A stretch of DNA of 64,000 nucleotides, taken from assembly GCA_045345765.1 (NCBI GenBank), contig CP148265.1:1984001-2048000 (forward strand), given 5' to 3'. Below are positions 50,356-59,676 of the stretch, one piece after another. Position 1 is the first letter of the stretch. Each line of letters starts with the position of its first letter. The notes under the pieces were generated by a model. That model searched no databases. It saw nothing but the letters and a program-made list of their open reading frames with translations, and was not told the DNA's origin. The DNA comes from JAOARY01 sp045345765. GTDB lineage: Bacteria; Bacillota; Clostridia; Peptostreptococcales; Peptostreptococcaceae. The position numbers and the translations under genes were made by a program.

Positions 50356-51774
50356 ATGGGCGAAGTTTTAAATTTAGTTATTTCAAATGTTAACAATATT
50401 TTATGGTCTTATGTACTTATTGGTTTACTATTAGTTTTAGGTGTTTATTTTACATTAAGAAGTAATTTTGTTCAGTTTGTATGTTTTCCAGATATGATTA
50501 AGATACTTACAAATGGAAAGAAAACAGATTCAAAAGGTGTATCTTCTTTCCAAGCTTTTTGTATAAGTGTTGCATCTCATGTTGGAACTGGTAATATGGC
50601 TGGTGTTGCAATTGCAATAGCAGTTGGAGGACCTGGAGCTGTATTTTGGATGTGGCTTATAGCACTTATTGGAGCTGGTTCGAGTTTTGTAGAAAATACA
50701 TTAGCTCAAGCATATAAAGTAAAAGATGAAGATTCATTTAGAGGTGGACCAGCTTACTATATGGAAAAAGCATTAAATAAAAGATATTTGGGTATAATAT
50801 TCTCGATACTTATAACAATTGCATTTGGTCTTGTATTTAATTCAGTTCAAGCAAATACAATAAGTTTAGCATTTTCAAATGCATTTGGTCTTAATAAAAT
50901 GCATGTTGGTTTTATAGTTGCAATAATTACTTCTTTTGTTATATTTGGCGGAATAAAAAGAATTGCAAAAGTTGCAGAGTCTATAGTTCCAATAATGGCA
51001 ATTGCATATGTTATAGTAGCTTCTTTTGTTATTATAAAAAATATTTCATTAGTTCCATCTGTGTTTACTCTTATAATAGAAGATGCATTTGATTTTAATT
51101 CAGCTATAGGTGGAGGAATTGGTGTTACAATAATGCAAGGTATAAAAAGAGGATTATTTTCAAATGAGGCTGGAATGGGTAGTGCTCCAAATGCAGGAGC
51201 GACTGCTGATGTATCACATCCTGTAAAGCAAGGTCTTATTCAAACTTTTGGTGTATTTATAGATACTATAGTTATTTGTAGTGCAACAGCATTTATAGTA
51301 TTATTATCTGGAGCTTATCAAAATACAGATCTTAATGGTATCGAACTTACTCAATCAGCACTTAGTTCTCAAGTTGGTTCTTGGGGAAATGTTTTTATAG
51401 CTATATGTATACTTATGTTTGCCTTTAGTTCTATAATAGGAAATTATTATTATGGAGAATCTAATATAGAATTTATGACAGAAAATAAATCCGTATTATT
51501 ATTATATAGATTGGCTGTTGTGGTTATGGTTCTTTGGGGTTCTTATACTAGTTTAGATATTGTTTGGAGTATGGCTGATCTATTTATGGGCTTTATGGCA
51601 ATACTGAATTTACTTTCGATACTAGTACTTTCAAAATATTCATTTAGATTATTAAATAATTACAAACAACAAGTTAAAGAAGGAAGAGATCCCGTATTTG
51701 AATCTTCAATGATGCCAGATATGACTGGAATTGAATGTTGGGATAATGAATTAAAATTAGAAAAAAAGATATAA
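50356..51774 (+). CDS. AGCS-family sodium:amino-acid symporter
   Basis: 472 residues with about 10-11 membrane segments. SHVGTGNMAGVAIAIAVGGPGAVFWMW (about residues 75-101) and FSNEAGMGSAPNAGATADVSHPVKQG (about 270-295) are hallmarks of the alanine/glycine:cation symporters, several of which move glutamine. Given glsA upstream, glutamine import is the best guess. The ATG at 50356 has GGGAGG 9 bases upstream; a TTG at 50350 is too close to it. A terminator follows at 51869. Confidence 0.92.
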   Translation: MGEVLNLVISNVNNILWSYVLIGLLLVLGVYFTLRSNFVQFVCFPDMIKILTNGKKTDSKGVSSFQAFCISVASHVGTGNMAGVAIAIAVGGPGAVFWMWLIALIGAGSSFVENTLAQAYKVKDEDSFRGGPAYYMEKALNKRYLGIIFSILITIAFGLVFNSVQANTISLAFSNAFGLNKMHVGFIVAIITSFVIFGGIKRIAKVAESIVPIMAIAYVIVASFVIIKNISLVPSVFTLIIEDAFDFNSAIGGGIGVTIMQGIKRGLFSNEAGMGSAPNAGATADVSHPVKQGLIQTFGVFIDTIVICSATAFIVLLSGAYQNTDLNGIELTQSALSSQVGSWGNVFIAICILMFAFSSIIGNYYYGESNIEFMTENKSVLLLYRLAVVVMVLWGSYTSLDIVWSMADLFMGFMAILNLLSILVLSKYSFRLLNNYKQQVKEGRDPVFESSMMPDMTGIECWDNELKLEKKI

Positions 51775-51868
51775 TAAATTGAATCAAAAATATGCAAAGT
51801 TTTTTGCACAGTTTAATTACACTAAAAAATATTAAATATAAATTATGTCGAAATTATAAAAAATATAA

Positions 51869-51898
51869 AAAAAAAGAATCTTTTTAGGTTCTTTTTTT
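51869..51898 (+). terminator. Terminator after the AGCS symporter gene
   Basis: AAAAAAGAATCT and AGGTTCTTTTTT pair with a TTTT loop, one G-U pair, and end in a T-run about 95 bases after the stop. The following 51900-52035 is almost pure A/T. Confidence 0.7.
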
Positions 51899-52038
51899 TA
51901 TATTTTTATAATTAAAGAATATAAAAAATAATTTGAAAATTAAAAAAGTAATATTGAATTATAAAATATAATTAAAATAGAAAAAAATAAAATTATATTT
52001 AAAAAAATAAAATAAAAAAAATTTAAAAAAAATTACAC

Positions 52039-52074
52039 AGAGTGGTTGCACTCTAAAAAAATCTCTGTTATAAT
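52039..52074 (+). promoter_or_regulatory. Chitinase promoter with overlapping operator-like dyad
   Basis: TTGCAC (52046-52051), 17 bases, and a perfect TATAAT (52069-52074) form a good sigma-A promoter. A GC-rich dyad AGAGTG, GTTG, CACTCT (52039-52054) covers the -35 and stands out in very AT-rich surroundings, so a repressor site is likely. A leader of about 145 bases follows before the gene. Confidence 0.65.
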
Positions 52075-52227
52075 TCAACTTAAATTAGACATTGATGTAA
52101 TAAACAGGAACAAAAAACTATTTATAGCGATTTAATAAAGTTTTAGAAAATCAAAAATAAATAAAAAGCTTTAATACTTGTTCTATATTAAATCAGGTCT
52201 AAAAATATTATTGGGAGGGAAAATTTA

Positions 52228-55200
52228 ATGAAGCGATTTTTATCTTTAGTAATTTCAGTATTTTTGATGATTACTTCATTTTTATCAGGATCTATGAATA
52301 TTCCAACGGCTAGTGCGATGGAAGCGAATGGTTCTACTAAAGAAGTAGTTGTGTACTTTCCAAACTGGGGTACATACAGTGATACACATCAACGAGTAAC
52401 TGTAAGTGATATTCCGTGGGAAAAGATAACTGTTGTAAATCATGCATTTTTTACAGTTTCAAAAGATTTTAAATTAGTAACAACTGATCCTTTTGCAGAT
52501 TATCAAAAAGCTTATGAACATTCACCAGCAAGTTGGGATGAATTAAGAGGTCATCTTGGTGAATATAAGTATTTTAAATCTGTTTACCCAGAAAAGAAAG
52601 TTCTTATATCAGTTGGAGGATGGACTAGATCTGAAAACTTCCATGATATGGCTAAAACTGCTGCAACAAGAAAAATATTTATAGATAGTTGTATTGATTT
52701 TATAAAAGAATACCCATTTATAGATGGTATTGACTTAGACTGGGAGTATCCAGGTGTAGATAGACCAAAAGATCCAAATGATCAATATGATAAAGGTTCT
52801 CCAGGGGGACCTGAAGATAAAGAAAACTTTACTTTATTATTAAAAGAATTTAGAGAAAGTTTTGATGCTAATTCGATGACTGAAAAATATTTAACAATAG
52901 CTGCACCAGCTGGTTATGATAAAGTTGAAAAACAAGAACCTAATGTTTATCATCAGTATCTAAACTTTATAAATGTTATGACTTATGATATGCATGGAGC
53001 TTGGGAAAACGTAACTCACCATCATTCGCCAATATACAAAAATCCTAATGATCCATCTCCAACGCAGCCGACAAATATAAGAGATATGTACAATACAAGT
53101 GCTGCAATGGAGTTATACACTAATACGTATAATGTTCCAGCAGAAAAATTAAATGTAGGTTCTCCATTCTATTCTAGAGGATGGTCTAATGTAGATGATA
53201 GTACTGGTGAAAATGGACTATTTGCAGATGCAACTGGTTATATTCACGGCGAGTGGGATGATAAAATGAATCCAACACCAGGTGGACAAGAACCTTGGTT
53301 TAAACTTAAGACTATGGAAAACACTAATGGTTGGGTTAAGTACAGAGATGAATATGCAAAAACTCCTTACCTTTACAATAAAGAAAAGAAAATGATGCTA
53401 TCTTATGAAGATGAAGAATCTTTAAAAGAAAGATGTAAATTTATAAATAACAATAATTATGGTGGAGTTATAATTTGGGAAATATCTGGTGATGATTTTG
53501 GTGCTGGATATCCAATGACTTCTATAGCTCATGATTATATGGTTAAGCAAGTACAAGATAAATTACCATTAGAAGCTCAAATTACAGTTGATAAAGAAAT
53601 TACTTCTGATGGTATAGTTAAAGTAACTGCTAATATACCACAAAATTCAAAAGCAGATATAGCTAAGCTTTTAGTAAATAATGTTGAAAAAGAAGCTAAA
53701 AATGTATCTAATCAAGTTGTATTTGATTTGAATTTAGAAACTGAAGGTGAATATGTTGTAACTGTAAGACTTGAAAATGAACATGGTCATACAGATAGTA
53801 ATAGTATTGTTATTAAATTTGAAAAACCAGTATTAAAAACACCAAAATTATCAGTAGATAAAGCTGTTAATTTTGGAGATTACACAGTTAAGGTAGATAT
53901 TGAAGCTAATACTACAGCAAATAAGGTTGAACTTTACGAAGATAATAATTTAATAAACACTTATGATGTAGTAGATAATAAAGTATCTAATACTTTTGAA
54001 TTTAAAGTACTAGATAAAGAAAAAGGAAATTACTCTTATAAAGCAATTGCTTTAGATAAAGAATTAAATAAAAAAGAAAGTGAAGCATTAAATGTAGAAG
54101 TAAGACAAGGTAGCAACTCAATTGAAGATTTTGAAATAACTTTTGATTGTGGTTCTTCTTGGGAAACTGGACATAATTTCAATTTTACAATGAAAAATAT
54201 TAGTGATAAAACGTATAAGAGTTATGTATTAAACTTTGATTATGATGGTGAAATATCAAGTATTTGGTCTGGTGGAGTATTGGTTTCTAAAGATGGAAAA
54301 ACTTACACAGTTAAGAATCCTTCTTATATAAATAATATAAAACCAGGTGATGTAATAAGCTTTGGTGGACAAGGAAAAGGCGCTTACCCAGGTGTTAAGC
54401 CATATAACTATATATTAACATTGGAAGATAAGAATGCAGCTAATTTAGTAGCACAAGAAGTAGTTAAAAATGATTTAACAACTAAAGAAGTAGCAGACCC
54501 TAATGAATTTAAGACTAGAGTATTTGCTCCATATGTAGATACTTGTAATTATCCACTTTTCAACAAAGAAAAAATGGATGAAGCAAATGTTTATAACTAT
54601 GTTTTAGCTTTCTTAGTTGCTAAAAATTCTATGGATGATACTCCAAGATGGGGTGGATTTGAGCCATATGATTTAGATTACTTTAAAGATGAAGTAAATC
54701 ATATAAGAACTAATGGTGGAGAAGTTATGGTTTCGTTTGGTGGAGCTAATGGAACACCTTTAGCAGCAGCGTGTAAAGATGTAGAAGCGTTAAAAAATAT
54801 TTACGCAGATGTTATAGATTCTTACAAATTAAACTATATTGATTTTGATATAGAAGGAATTTGGGTTACTAAGCCTGAATCTATAGAAAGAAGATCTAAA
54901 GCAATAAAATTATTACAAGATGATCCTAAGTATTCTCATGTAAAAGTATGGTATACATTGCCAACTTTACCTTCAGGACCAGATACAAATGGTAAAAAAG
55001 TTTTAGACTCAGCATATAAGCATGGTGTAAGATTAGATGGAGTTAATTTAATGACTATGGATTACGGTAGTTGGGGAGCTCCTAACCCAGAAGGTAATAT
55101 GGGGAACTACGCAATAGATGCTGGAGAAAATTTATTTAATGTATTAAAAGGATTAAATGAAAAATACAATGTAGATAAAACTGACGAAGAAGTTTGGAAA

Positions 55201-56058
55201 ATGGTTGGACTTACTCCAATGATTGGACAAAATGATGTAAGAGCTGAAAGATTCTATCAATCAGATGCTCAAAAACTTGTTGAATTTGCATTACAAAAAG
55301 ATATTGGATTATTATCTATGTGGTCAATAAACAGAGATAAACAAGATCCAAATAACCCAAATAATCCTCAAGCTAGCGCAGATTATAGTGGTGTAGCACA
55401 AGAACCATTTGAATTTAGTTCAATATTTAAAGCTTTTGAAGGTGATCAAATTGATCCAAATGAACCGTCTACTTTAAAAGCAGCTGAAATTTCAGTAAAT
55501 AGCGAACAAAATACTGGAAAGTATACTGTAAGTATAAAAGTACCAGCTAAAAACTTAGCAAATACAGTTTCATTATATGAAAATAATGAAGTTGTTAAAA
55601 CTTTTGATGTACAAGCAGAGTCTAATTCAGTAGCTAGATTAGCTTTTGATGTTACAAACAAAGCATTAGGTGAATATAATTATAAGGCTGTTACAAGTGA
55701 TGGAACAAATTCACTAGATTCTAACGAAGTATTAGTAACAGTTATGGATGAAGTTATAGTACCAGAAGATAAACCAGGAAAACCATCAATAGATGCTACT
55801 TTTGTAGATTGGAATACTAAAACAGATTTCGATTTAAAAATGAGCTTATGGTGGGGAGTTAATGGAACTAGCTGGAAATTATATGAAAATGATGTAGTTA
55901 TAGAGGAAAGAGAATTGGAATACAAGGACGACAAAACAGCTCAATTTGATGTTGTTACGTTTACAAATAAGGAAAGCGGAACTTATGTTTATAAGGCAGA
56001 ACTTATAAACCCACTTGGTTCAACATTCTCAAGAGAATTAACTATAGTAGTTAAATAA
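52228..56058 (+). CDS. Secreted chitinase with two GH18 catalytic domains
   Basis: 1276 residues. Order: signal peptide (1-30, cleavage near ASA), GH18 domain A (about 37-440; motif DGIDLDWE at 166-173, catalytic Glu173; MTYDMHGAW at 251-259), two Ig/FN3-like modules (about 447-535 and 537-625), a CBM2-like carbohydrate-binding module (about 632-732), GH18 domain B (about 763-1035; IDFDIEG at 871-877, catalytic Glu876, first motif Asp replaced by Asn869; LMTMDYGSW), another FN3-like module (about 1080-1172) and a C-terminal chitin-binding-type module (about 1184-1276). The two catalytic domains are of different GH18 subfamilies (ChiA-like and ChiC/D-like), which suggests combined endo and exo action on chitin. 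TTGGGAGGGAAAATTTA precedes the ATG. No cell-wall anchor is seen, so it is released. Confidence 0.92.
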   Translation: MKRFLSLVISVFLMITSFLSGSMNIPTASAMEANGSTKEVVVYFPNWGTYSDTHQRVTVSDIPWEKITVVNHAFFTVSKDFKLVTTDPFADYQKAYEHSPASWDELRGHLGEYKYFKSVYPEKKVLISVGGWTRSENFHDMAKTAATRKIFIDSCIDFIKEYPFIDGIDLDWEYPGVDRPKDPNDQYDKGSPGGPEDKENFTLLLKEFRESFDANSMTEKYLTIAAPAGYDKVEKQEPNVYHQYLNFINVMTYDMHGAWENVTHHHSPIYKNPNDPSPTQPTNIRDMYNTSAAMELYTNTYNVPAEKLNVGSPFYSRGWSNVDDSTGENGLFADATGYIHGEWDDKMNPTPGGQEPWFKLKTMENTNGWVKYRDEYAKTPYLYNKEKKMMLSYEDEESLKERCKFINNNNYGGVIIWEISGDDFGAGYPMTSIAHDYMVKQVQDKLPLEAQITVDKEITSDGIVKVTANIPQNSKADIAKLLVNNVEKEAKNVSNQVVFDLNLETEGEYVVTVRLENEHGHTDSNSIVIKFEKPVLKTPKLSVDKAVNFGDYTVKVDIEANTTANKVELYEDNNLINTYDVVDNKVSNTFEFKVLDKEKGNYSYKAIALDKELNKKESEALNVEVRQGSNSIEDFEITFDCGSSWETGHNFNFTMKNISDKTYKSYVLNFDYDGEISSIWSGGVLVSKDGKTYTVKNPSYINNIKPGDVISFGGQGKGAYPGVKPYNYILTLEDKNAANLVAQEVVKNDLTTKEVADPNEFKTRVFAPYVDTCNYPLFNKEKMDEANVYNYVLAFLVAKNSMDDTPRWGGFEPYDLDYFKDEVNHIRTNGGEVMVSFGGANGTPLAAACKDVEALKNIYADVIDSYKLNYIDFDIEGIWVTKPESIERRSKAIKLLQDDPKYSHVKVWYTLPTLPSGPDTNGKKVLDSAYKHGVRLDGVNLMTMDYGSWGAPNPEGNMGNYAIDAGENLFNVLKGLNEKYNVDKTDEEVWKMVGLTPMIGQNDVRAERFYQSDAQKLVEFALQKDIGLLSMWSINRDKQDPNNPNNPQASADYSGVAQEPFEFSSIFKAFEGDQIDPNEPSTLKAAEISVNSEQNTGKYTVSIKVPAKNLANTVSLYENNEVVKTFDVQAESNSVARLAFDVTNKALGEYNYKAVTSDGTNSLDSNEVLVTVMDEVIVPEDKPGKPSIDATFVDWNTKTDFDLKMSLWWGVNGTSWKLYENDVVIEERELEYKDDKTAQFDVVTFTNKESGTYVYKAELINPLGSTFSRELTIVVK

Positions 56059-56169
56059 TGAGATTATATAATTAAATTGATAGAATTTAATTATATAAGG
56101 ATAATATGTAGTAGATTTTTAGATTAAAGTTTTTTTATATTGTAAAACCCTAATATTTATTTTTATAAA

Positions 56170-56216
56170 GAGGATGAGAGATGAAAAAAGATATTTCATT
56201 TCTCATCCTTATTTTT
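56170..56216 (+). terminator. Terminator after the chitinase gene
   Basis: AGGATGAGAGATGAAA and TTTCATTTCTCATCCT pair over 15 of 16 positions, followed by TATTTTTATT. Confidence 0.82.
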
Positions 56217-56272
56217 ATTAAAAAAGCAGCTGAATTTTGATTTACTTTTTGTTTTTTATTTAATCTATAATA

Positions 56273-57040
56273 TTAATTTATATTAAAAAATGTTTTTGCA
56301 TTTTCTAAAGTTGTCTTACAAACTTCCTCATAAGAAATTTCTTTTTCATCTGCTATCTTTTGAGCTATAAGGCAAACATAAGTAGGGTCGTTTCTTTTGC
56401 CTCTATAAGGGTGAGGTGTTAGATAAGGAGAATCTGTTTCTATCATAAGATGCTTAAGTGGAATTTCCTTTACTACCTTTGGTGTTTTTTTATTGTTTTT
56501 GAAAGTAACAGGGCCACTAATAGAAAGCATACAACCTAATTTAACATATTCTTTTGCAAGTTCTACACTACCAGAAAAAGAATGCAAAACACAGCCAATT
56601 TCATTTGATTTGTATTCCTTTATAATATTAAAACAATCTTCATGTGCATCTCTATCATGTATTATTATTGGTAACTTTAACTCATTAGCAAGTTTTATCT
56701 GCTCAATAAACCATTTTCTTTGGTCTTCTCTTTTAGAATTATCATAATAATAATCAAGTCCTATTTCTCCAATAGCAACTACTTTTTTATTTGTTGCAAG
56801 TTCCTTTAATTTAGTTATATCATCATTTGTCATATCTTTTACATCATGAGGATGAACCCCTACTGCTGCAAATATAAAATCATATTTATTAGCTAGTTCT
56901 ATACTAGATATAGAAGATTTCATATCTGCACCTGGATTTACTACAAAAGATATATTATCTTTTTTTATTTTGGCTATAATATCATCTCTATCAATATCAA
57001 ATTTTTCATCATTTAAATGTGCATGTGTATCAAATAACAT
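56273..57040 (-). CDS. tatD: TatD-family metal-dependent DNase
   Basis: 255 residues. FDTHAHLNDEKFD with the HxH metal pair, GEIGLDYYYD with the bridging Glu, IIHDRDAHED, LHSFSGS, and IETDSPYLTP with the last Asp are all present. TatD proteins are 3'-5' exonucleases or deoxyribonucleases in DNA repair or turnover; YcfH-like members lie near metG in many Firmicutes, but this one is 18 kb away. AATGGAGGAATTAAA precedes the ATG (minus strand). Confidence 0.92.
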   Translation of the reverse strand: MLFDTHAHLNDEKFDIDRDDIIAKIKKDNISFVVNPGADMKSSISSIELANKYDFIFAAVGVHPHDVKDMTNDDITKLKELATNKKVVAIGEIGLDYYYDNSKREDQRKWFIEQIKLANELKLPIIIHDRDAHEDCFNIIKEYKSNEIGCVLHSFSGSVELAKEYVKLGCMLSISGPVTFKNNKKTPKVVKEIPLKHLMIETDSPYLTPHPYRGKRNDPTYVCLIAQKIADEKEISYEEVCKTTLENAKTFFNIN

Positions 57041-57298
57041 TTTAATTCCTCCATCTATTAATTTTATTCTTTCATTGTAACATAGCTTTAAGTTTTTTTA
57101 TAATAATAATCAAAAGTCTTTAGATTAAAGCTATATATATAGTAAAATAGATATTAGAAGAGAAAAAGCAAGTTATAAAGGAGGAAATAGGGCATCTTAC
57201 ATTAAGAAATTTAGTTATAGTATATTGTTTTATAATTTAAAAGCGAACACTATATGTTATATTATTTTTCTTTGTTTAGATAACCTAGACTATTTTAT

Positions 57299-59398
57299 AT
57301 GAATATTAGTTCGAGAAATTTAGCGATTATAATAGATTTGTTAAAATCATATGATTATATATCATATGATTATTTTATAAAAAAATACGATATTAGTGAA
57401 AGAACATTAAGAAATGACCTTTCTAAGATTGATAAATGGCTTATGGATAAGGAATTACCTATACTTATTAGAAATAAATTTGAAGGGATTTATTTAGATC
57501 TTACTAATATTATAAAAAACGAGCTTTTAAACGAGTTACTAGATTTACCACTTAAAGATTATGCGAAGGATTCAAAACAAAGATGTATACTTATGATGCT
57601 TATGTTTTTAAATAAGGATGATATAAAGATTGCAAATATAAAAGAAAAATTAAATGTAAGTAGAAATACAATTCTTAAAGATTTGGAGTTTATTGAAGAG
57701 TACCTAAAGGATTTTTCTTGTAGTTTAAAAAGGATACAAAAGAGAGGTATTATACTTACTGGTAGTGAATTTAATATTAGAAATATGTATATAGATTTTT
57801 TTATGAATATATGTCTGTTTAAAGATTTTGATTTTATTTCTATGAAGATAATAGGAAAAGAAAAAGATATTTTTTATGATATTTTGATAAGAGAAGTTTT
57901 TAAGAAAGAAAATGTAAATAGATATTTAAATATTATTGAGAGCTTGGAAGAAAAATTAGAATTAAAATATGCAGATGAATCAAAAAATATAATAATTATA
58001 TCAATTTTAATAACTATTAAAAGAATCAAAAAAGAAAATAATATTAATTTTAATAAGATATTGCTTTATGAAACTCTAAAATTATCAAATGAATATAAGA
58101 TTTTAAAAGAGGTTCTAAAAAGTCATGAAATAATTGTATCTAATTATGAAAAAGAAATTGCATATGTTAGTTTGTACTTATTAACAAAGAGAGTGCTTGA
58201 TGGAAATATATATAATAGTTCTTTGGATGATTTAAAGGATATCGTTATTAAGATGATTGATATAATGGAGGAATACACAAGACTTAAAGTTAAAGATAAA
58301 GATAGACTTATAAAGGGGCTTGTACTTCATTTAGAACCTGCAATATACAGAATCAGATATAATATCAAAATCGAAAATGACTTCTTGGATGAGATAAAAT
58401 CAAAATATCTACTATCTTATAATGCTTCTAAACTTGCTTGTAGTTATTTATCTCAACAATTAAATATAGAAATTCCAAAAGAGGAAATAGGTTATATAGC
58501 AATACATTTTGGAAGTGCTTTAAATATTGAAAAATTAAAGATTAAAAAAAATATTGCACTTATTTGTAACTCTGGGATGAGCACTGTAAGAATTTTAGAA
58601 AAATCATTAAAAGAAAATTTTTATGATTTTAACATATCCAAGATTTTAAGTTATTTTGAATATAAAAAATTAAAAAAGGAAAAATATGATCTTTTTATAT
58701 CAACAATAAAATTAAATGAAAAAAAAGATAATATAATAAATGTAAGTCCTTTTTTACAAAAGGAAGATATAGATAAGTTATCAATATATCTAAAACGAAA
58801 GAATATTGTAGAGGAAAATATTAAATTTGATATTCAAAAGATATTAAATATTGTAAAGAAACATGCAAATATAGACGATGAAAAGAAATTAAAAGATGAA
58901 CTACTTCTTTTTATGAAAAATAGTGATAAAAAATCACTTTTGGACTTGATTGATAAAAAGTATTTTAATATTGTAGACAAGGTTAATTCTTGGAAAGATG
59001 CAATTGATTTGGCTTCAAAACCTCTTTTAAGTCAAAATATAATAAATGAAAATTATATAAAGAAGATGAAAGAAAATATAATAAAATATAATGCCTATGT
59101 TGTTATAAAGAAAAATGTTGCAATTCCACATTCTAAAATTGAAGATGGTGCATTAAATTTAGGATTTTCTCTTCTTATAATAAAGGAAGGTATTAATTTT
59201 AACCATGAAAAGAATGATCCTGTTAATATAGTGTTGGTTACTTCTCAAATCGATAAAACAAGTCATTTAAGAGCATTAGAAGAATTTTTTAAATTTATAA
59301 AAGACGATAAAAATATAAAGAAATTAAAGATTATAAAAACTTATGAAGATTTTTTAGATATTTTTAAAAAACATCAAAAAAGGTTGGTGCAAAAATGA
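57299..59398 (+). CDS. PRD/Mga-type transcriptional regulator with EIIB- and EIIA-like domains
   Basis: 699 residues. N-terminal HTH (about 1-75), a second Mga-like HTH (about 95-155), two PRD domains (about 175-400), an EIIB-like domain with Cys near 423 (CNSGMSTVR) and a C-terminal type-2 EIIA domain (about 555-695) with the phospho-His near 611 in AIPHSKIEDGA. Such MtlR/LicR/UlaR-type activators sense PTS flux by phosphorylation at these sites. EIIB and EIIC genes follow directly. No ribosome binding site is visible before the ATG; an orphan AAAGGAGG lies about 115 bases upstream with no start codon near it, so the true start is not certain. Confidence 0.88.
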   Translation: MNISSRNLAIIIDLLKSYDYISYDYFIKKYDISERTLRNDLSKIDKWLMDKELPILIRNKFEGIYLDLTNIIKNELLNELLDLPLKDYAKDSKQRCILMMLMFLNKDDIKIANIKEKLNVSRNTILKDLEFIEEYLKDFSCSLKRIQKRGIILTGSEFNIRNMYIDFFMNICLFKDFDFISMKIIGKEKDIFYDILIREVFKKENVNRYLNIIESLEEKLELKYADESKNIIIISILITIKRIKKENNINFNKILLYETLKLSNEYKILKEVLKSHEIIVSNYEKEIAYVSLYLLTKRVLDGNIYNSSLDDLKDIVIKMIDIMEEYTRLKVKDKDRLIKGLVLHLEPAIYRIRYNIKIENDFLDEIKSKYLLSYNASKLACSYLSQQLNIEIPKEEIGYIAIHFGSALNIEKLKIKKNIALICNSGMSTVRILEKSLKENFYDFNISKILSYFEYKKLKKEKYDLFISTIKLNEKKDNIINVSPFLQKEDIDKLSIYLKRKNIVEENIKFDIQKILNIVKKHANIDDEKKLKDELLLFMKNSDKKSLLDLIDKKYFNIVDKVNSWKDAIDLASKPLLSQNIINENYIKKMKENIIKYNAYVVIKKNVAIPHSKIEDGALNLGFSLLIIKEGINFNHEKNDPVNIVLVTSQIDKTSHLRALEEFFKFIKDDKNIKKLKIIKTYEDFLDIFKKHQKRLVQK

Positions 59399-59676
59399 AA
59401 ATATTAGTTTTATGTGGTATGGGTCTTGGTAGCAGTCATTTTATATCTATGAATTTAAATGATATATTAGAAAAATATGATTTGGATGATATTGAAGTTG
59501 AGAACTCTGATATATTGAGTGCTAGTTTTAAGGAAGCAAATATATATATTGGTGCAGACTATTTACTTTCATCTTTAGATAAAGAATATATGATTAAATT
59601 AGAGGATATTTTGGATGAAGTTGAACTTGAAACAAAATTTCTTAATATGTTGGAGCAAATAAATGGAAATGATTAA
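59395..59676 (+). CDS. PTS ascorbate-type EIIB component
   Basis: 93 residues. ILVLCGMGLGSSHFISMNL holds the phosphorylated Cys7 of the SgaB/UlaB-type EIIB family. It passes phosphate from EIIA to the sugar brought in by EIIC. It overlaps the regulator by 4 bases and the EIIC gene by 14 bases, so the three are tightly coupled. Confidence 0.9.
   Translation: MKILVLCGMGLGSSHFISMNLNDILEKYDLDDIEVENSDILSASFKEANIYIGADYLLSSLDKEYMIKLEDILDEVELETKFLNMLEQINGND

Noticed and set aside
57178..57200. AAAGGAGG as the start of a small gene before the PTS regulator
   Set aside because: No start codon follows at usable spacing and stops occur at once; mentioned only as an orphan site.
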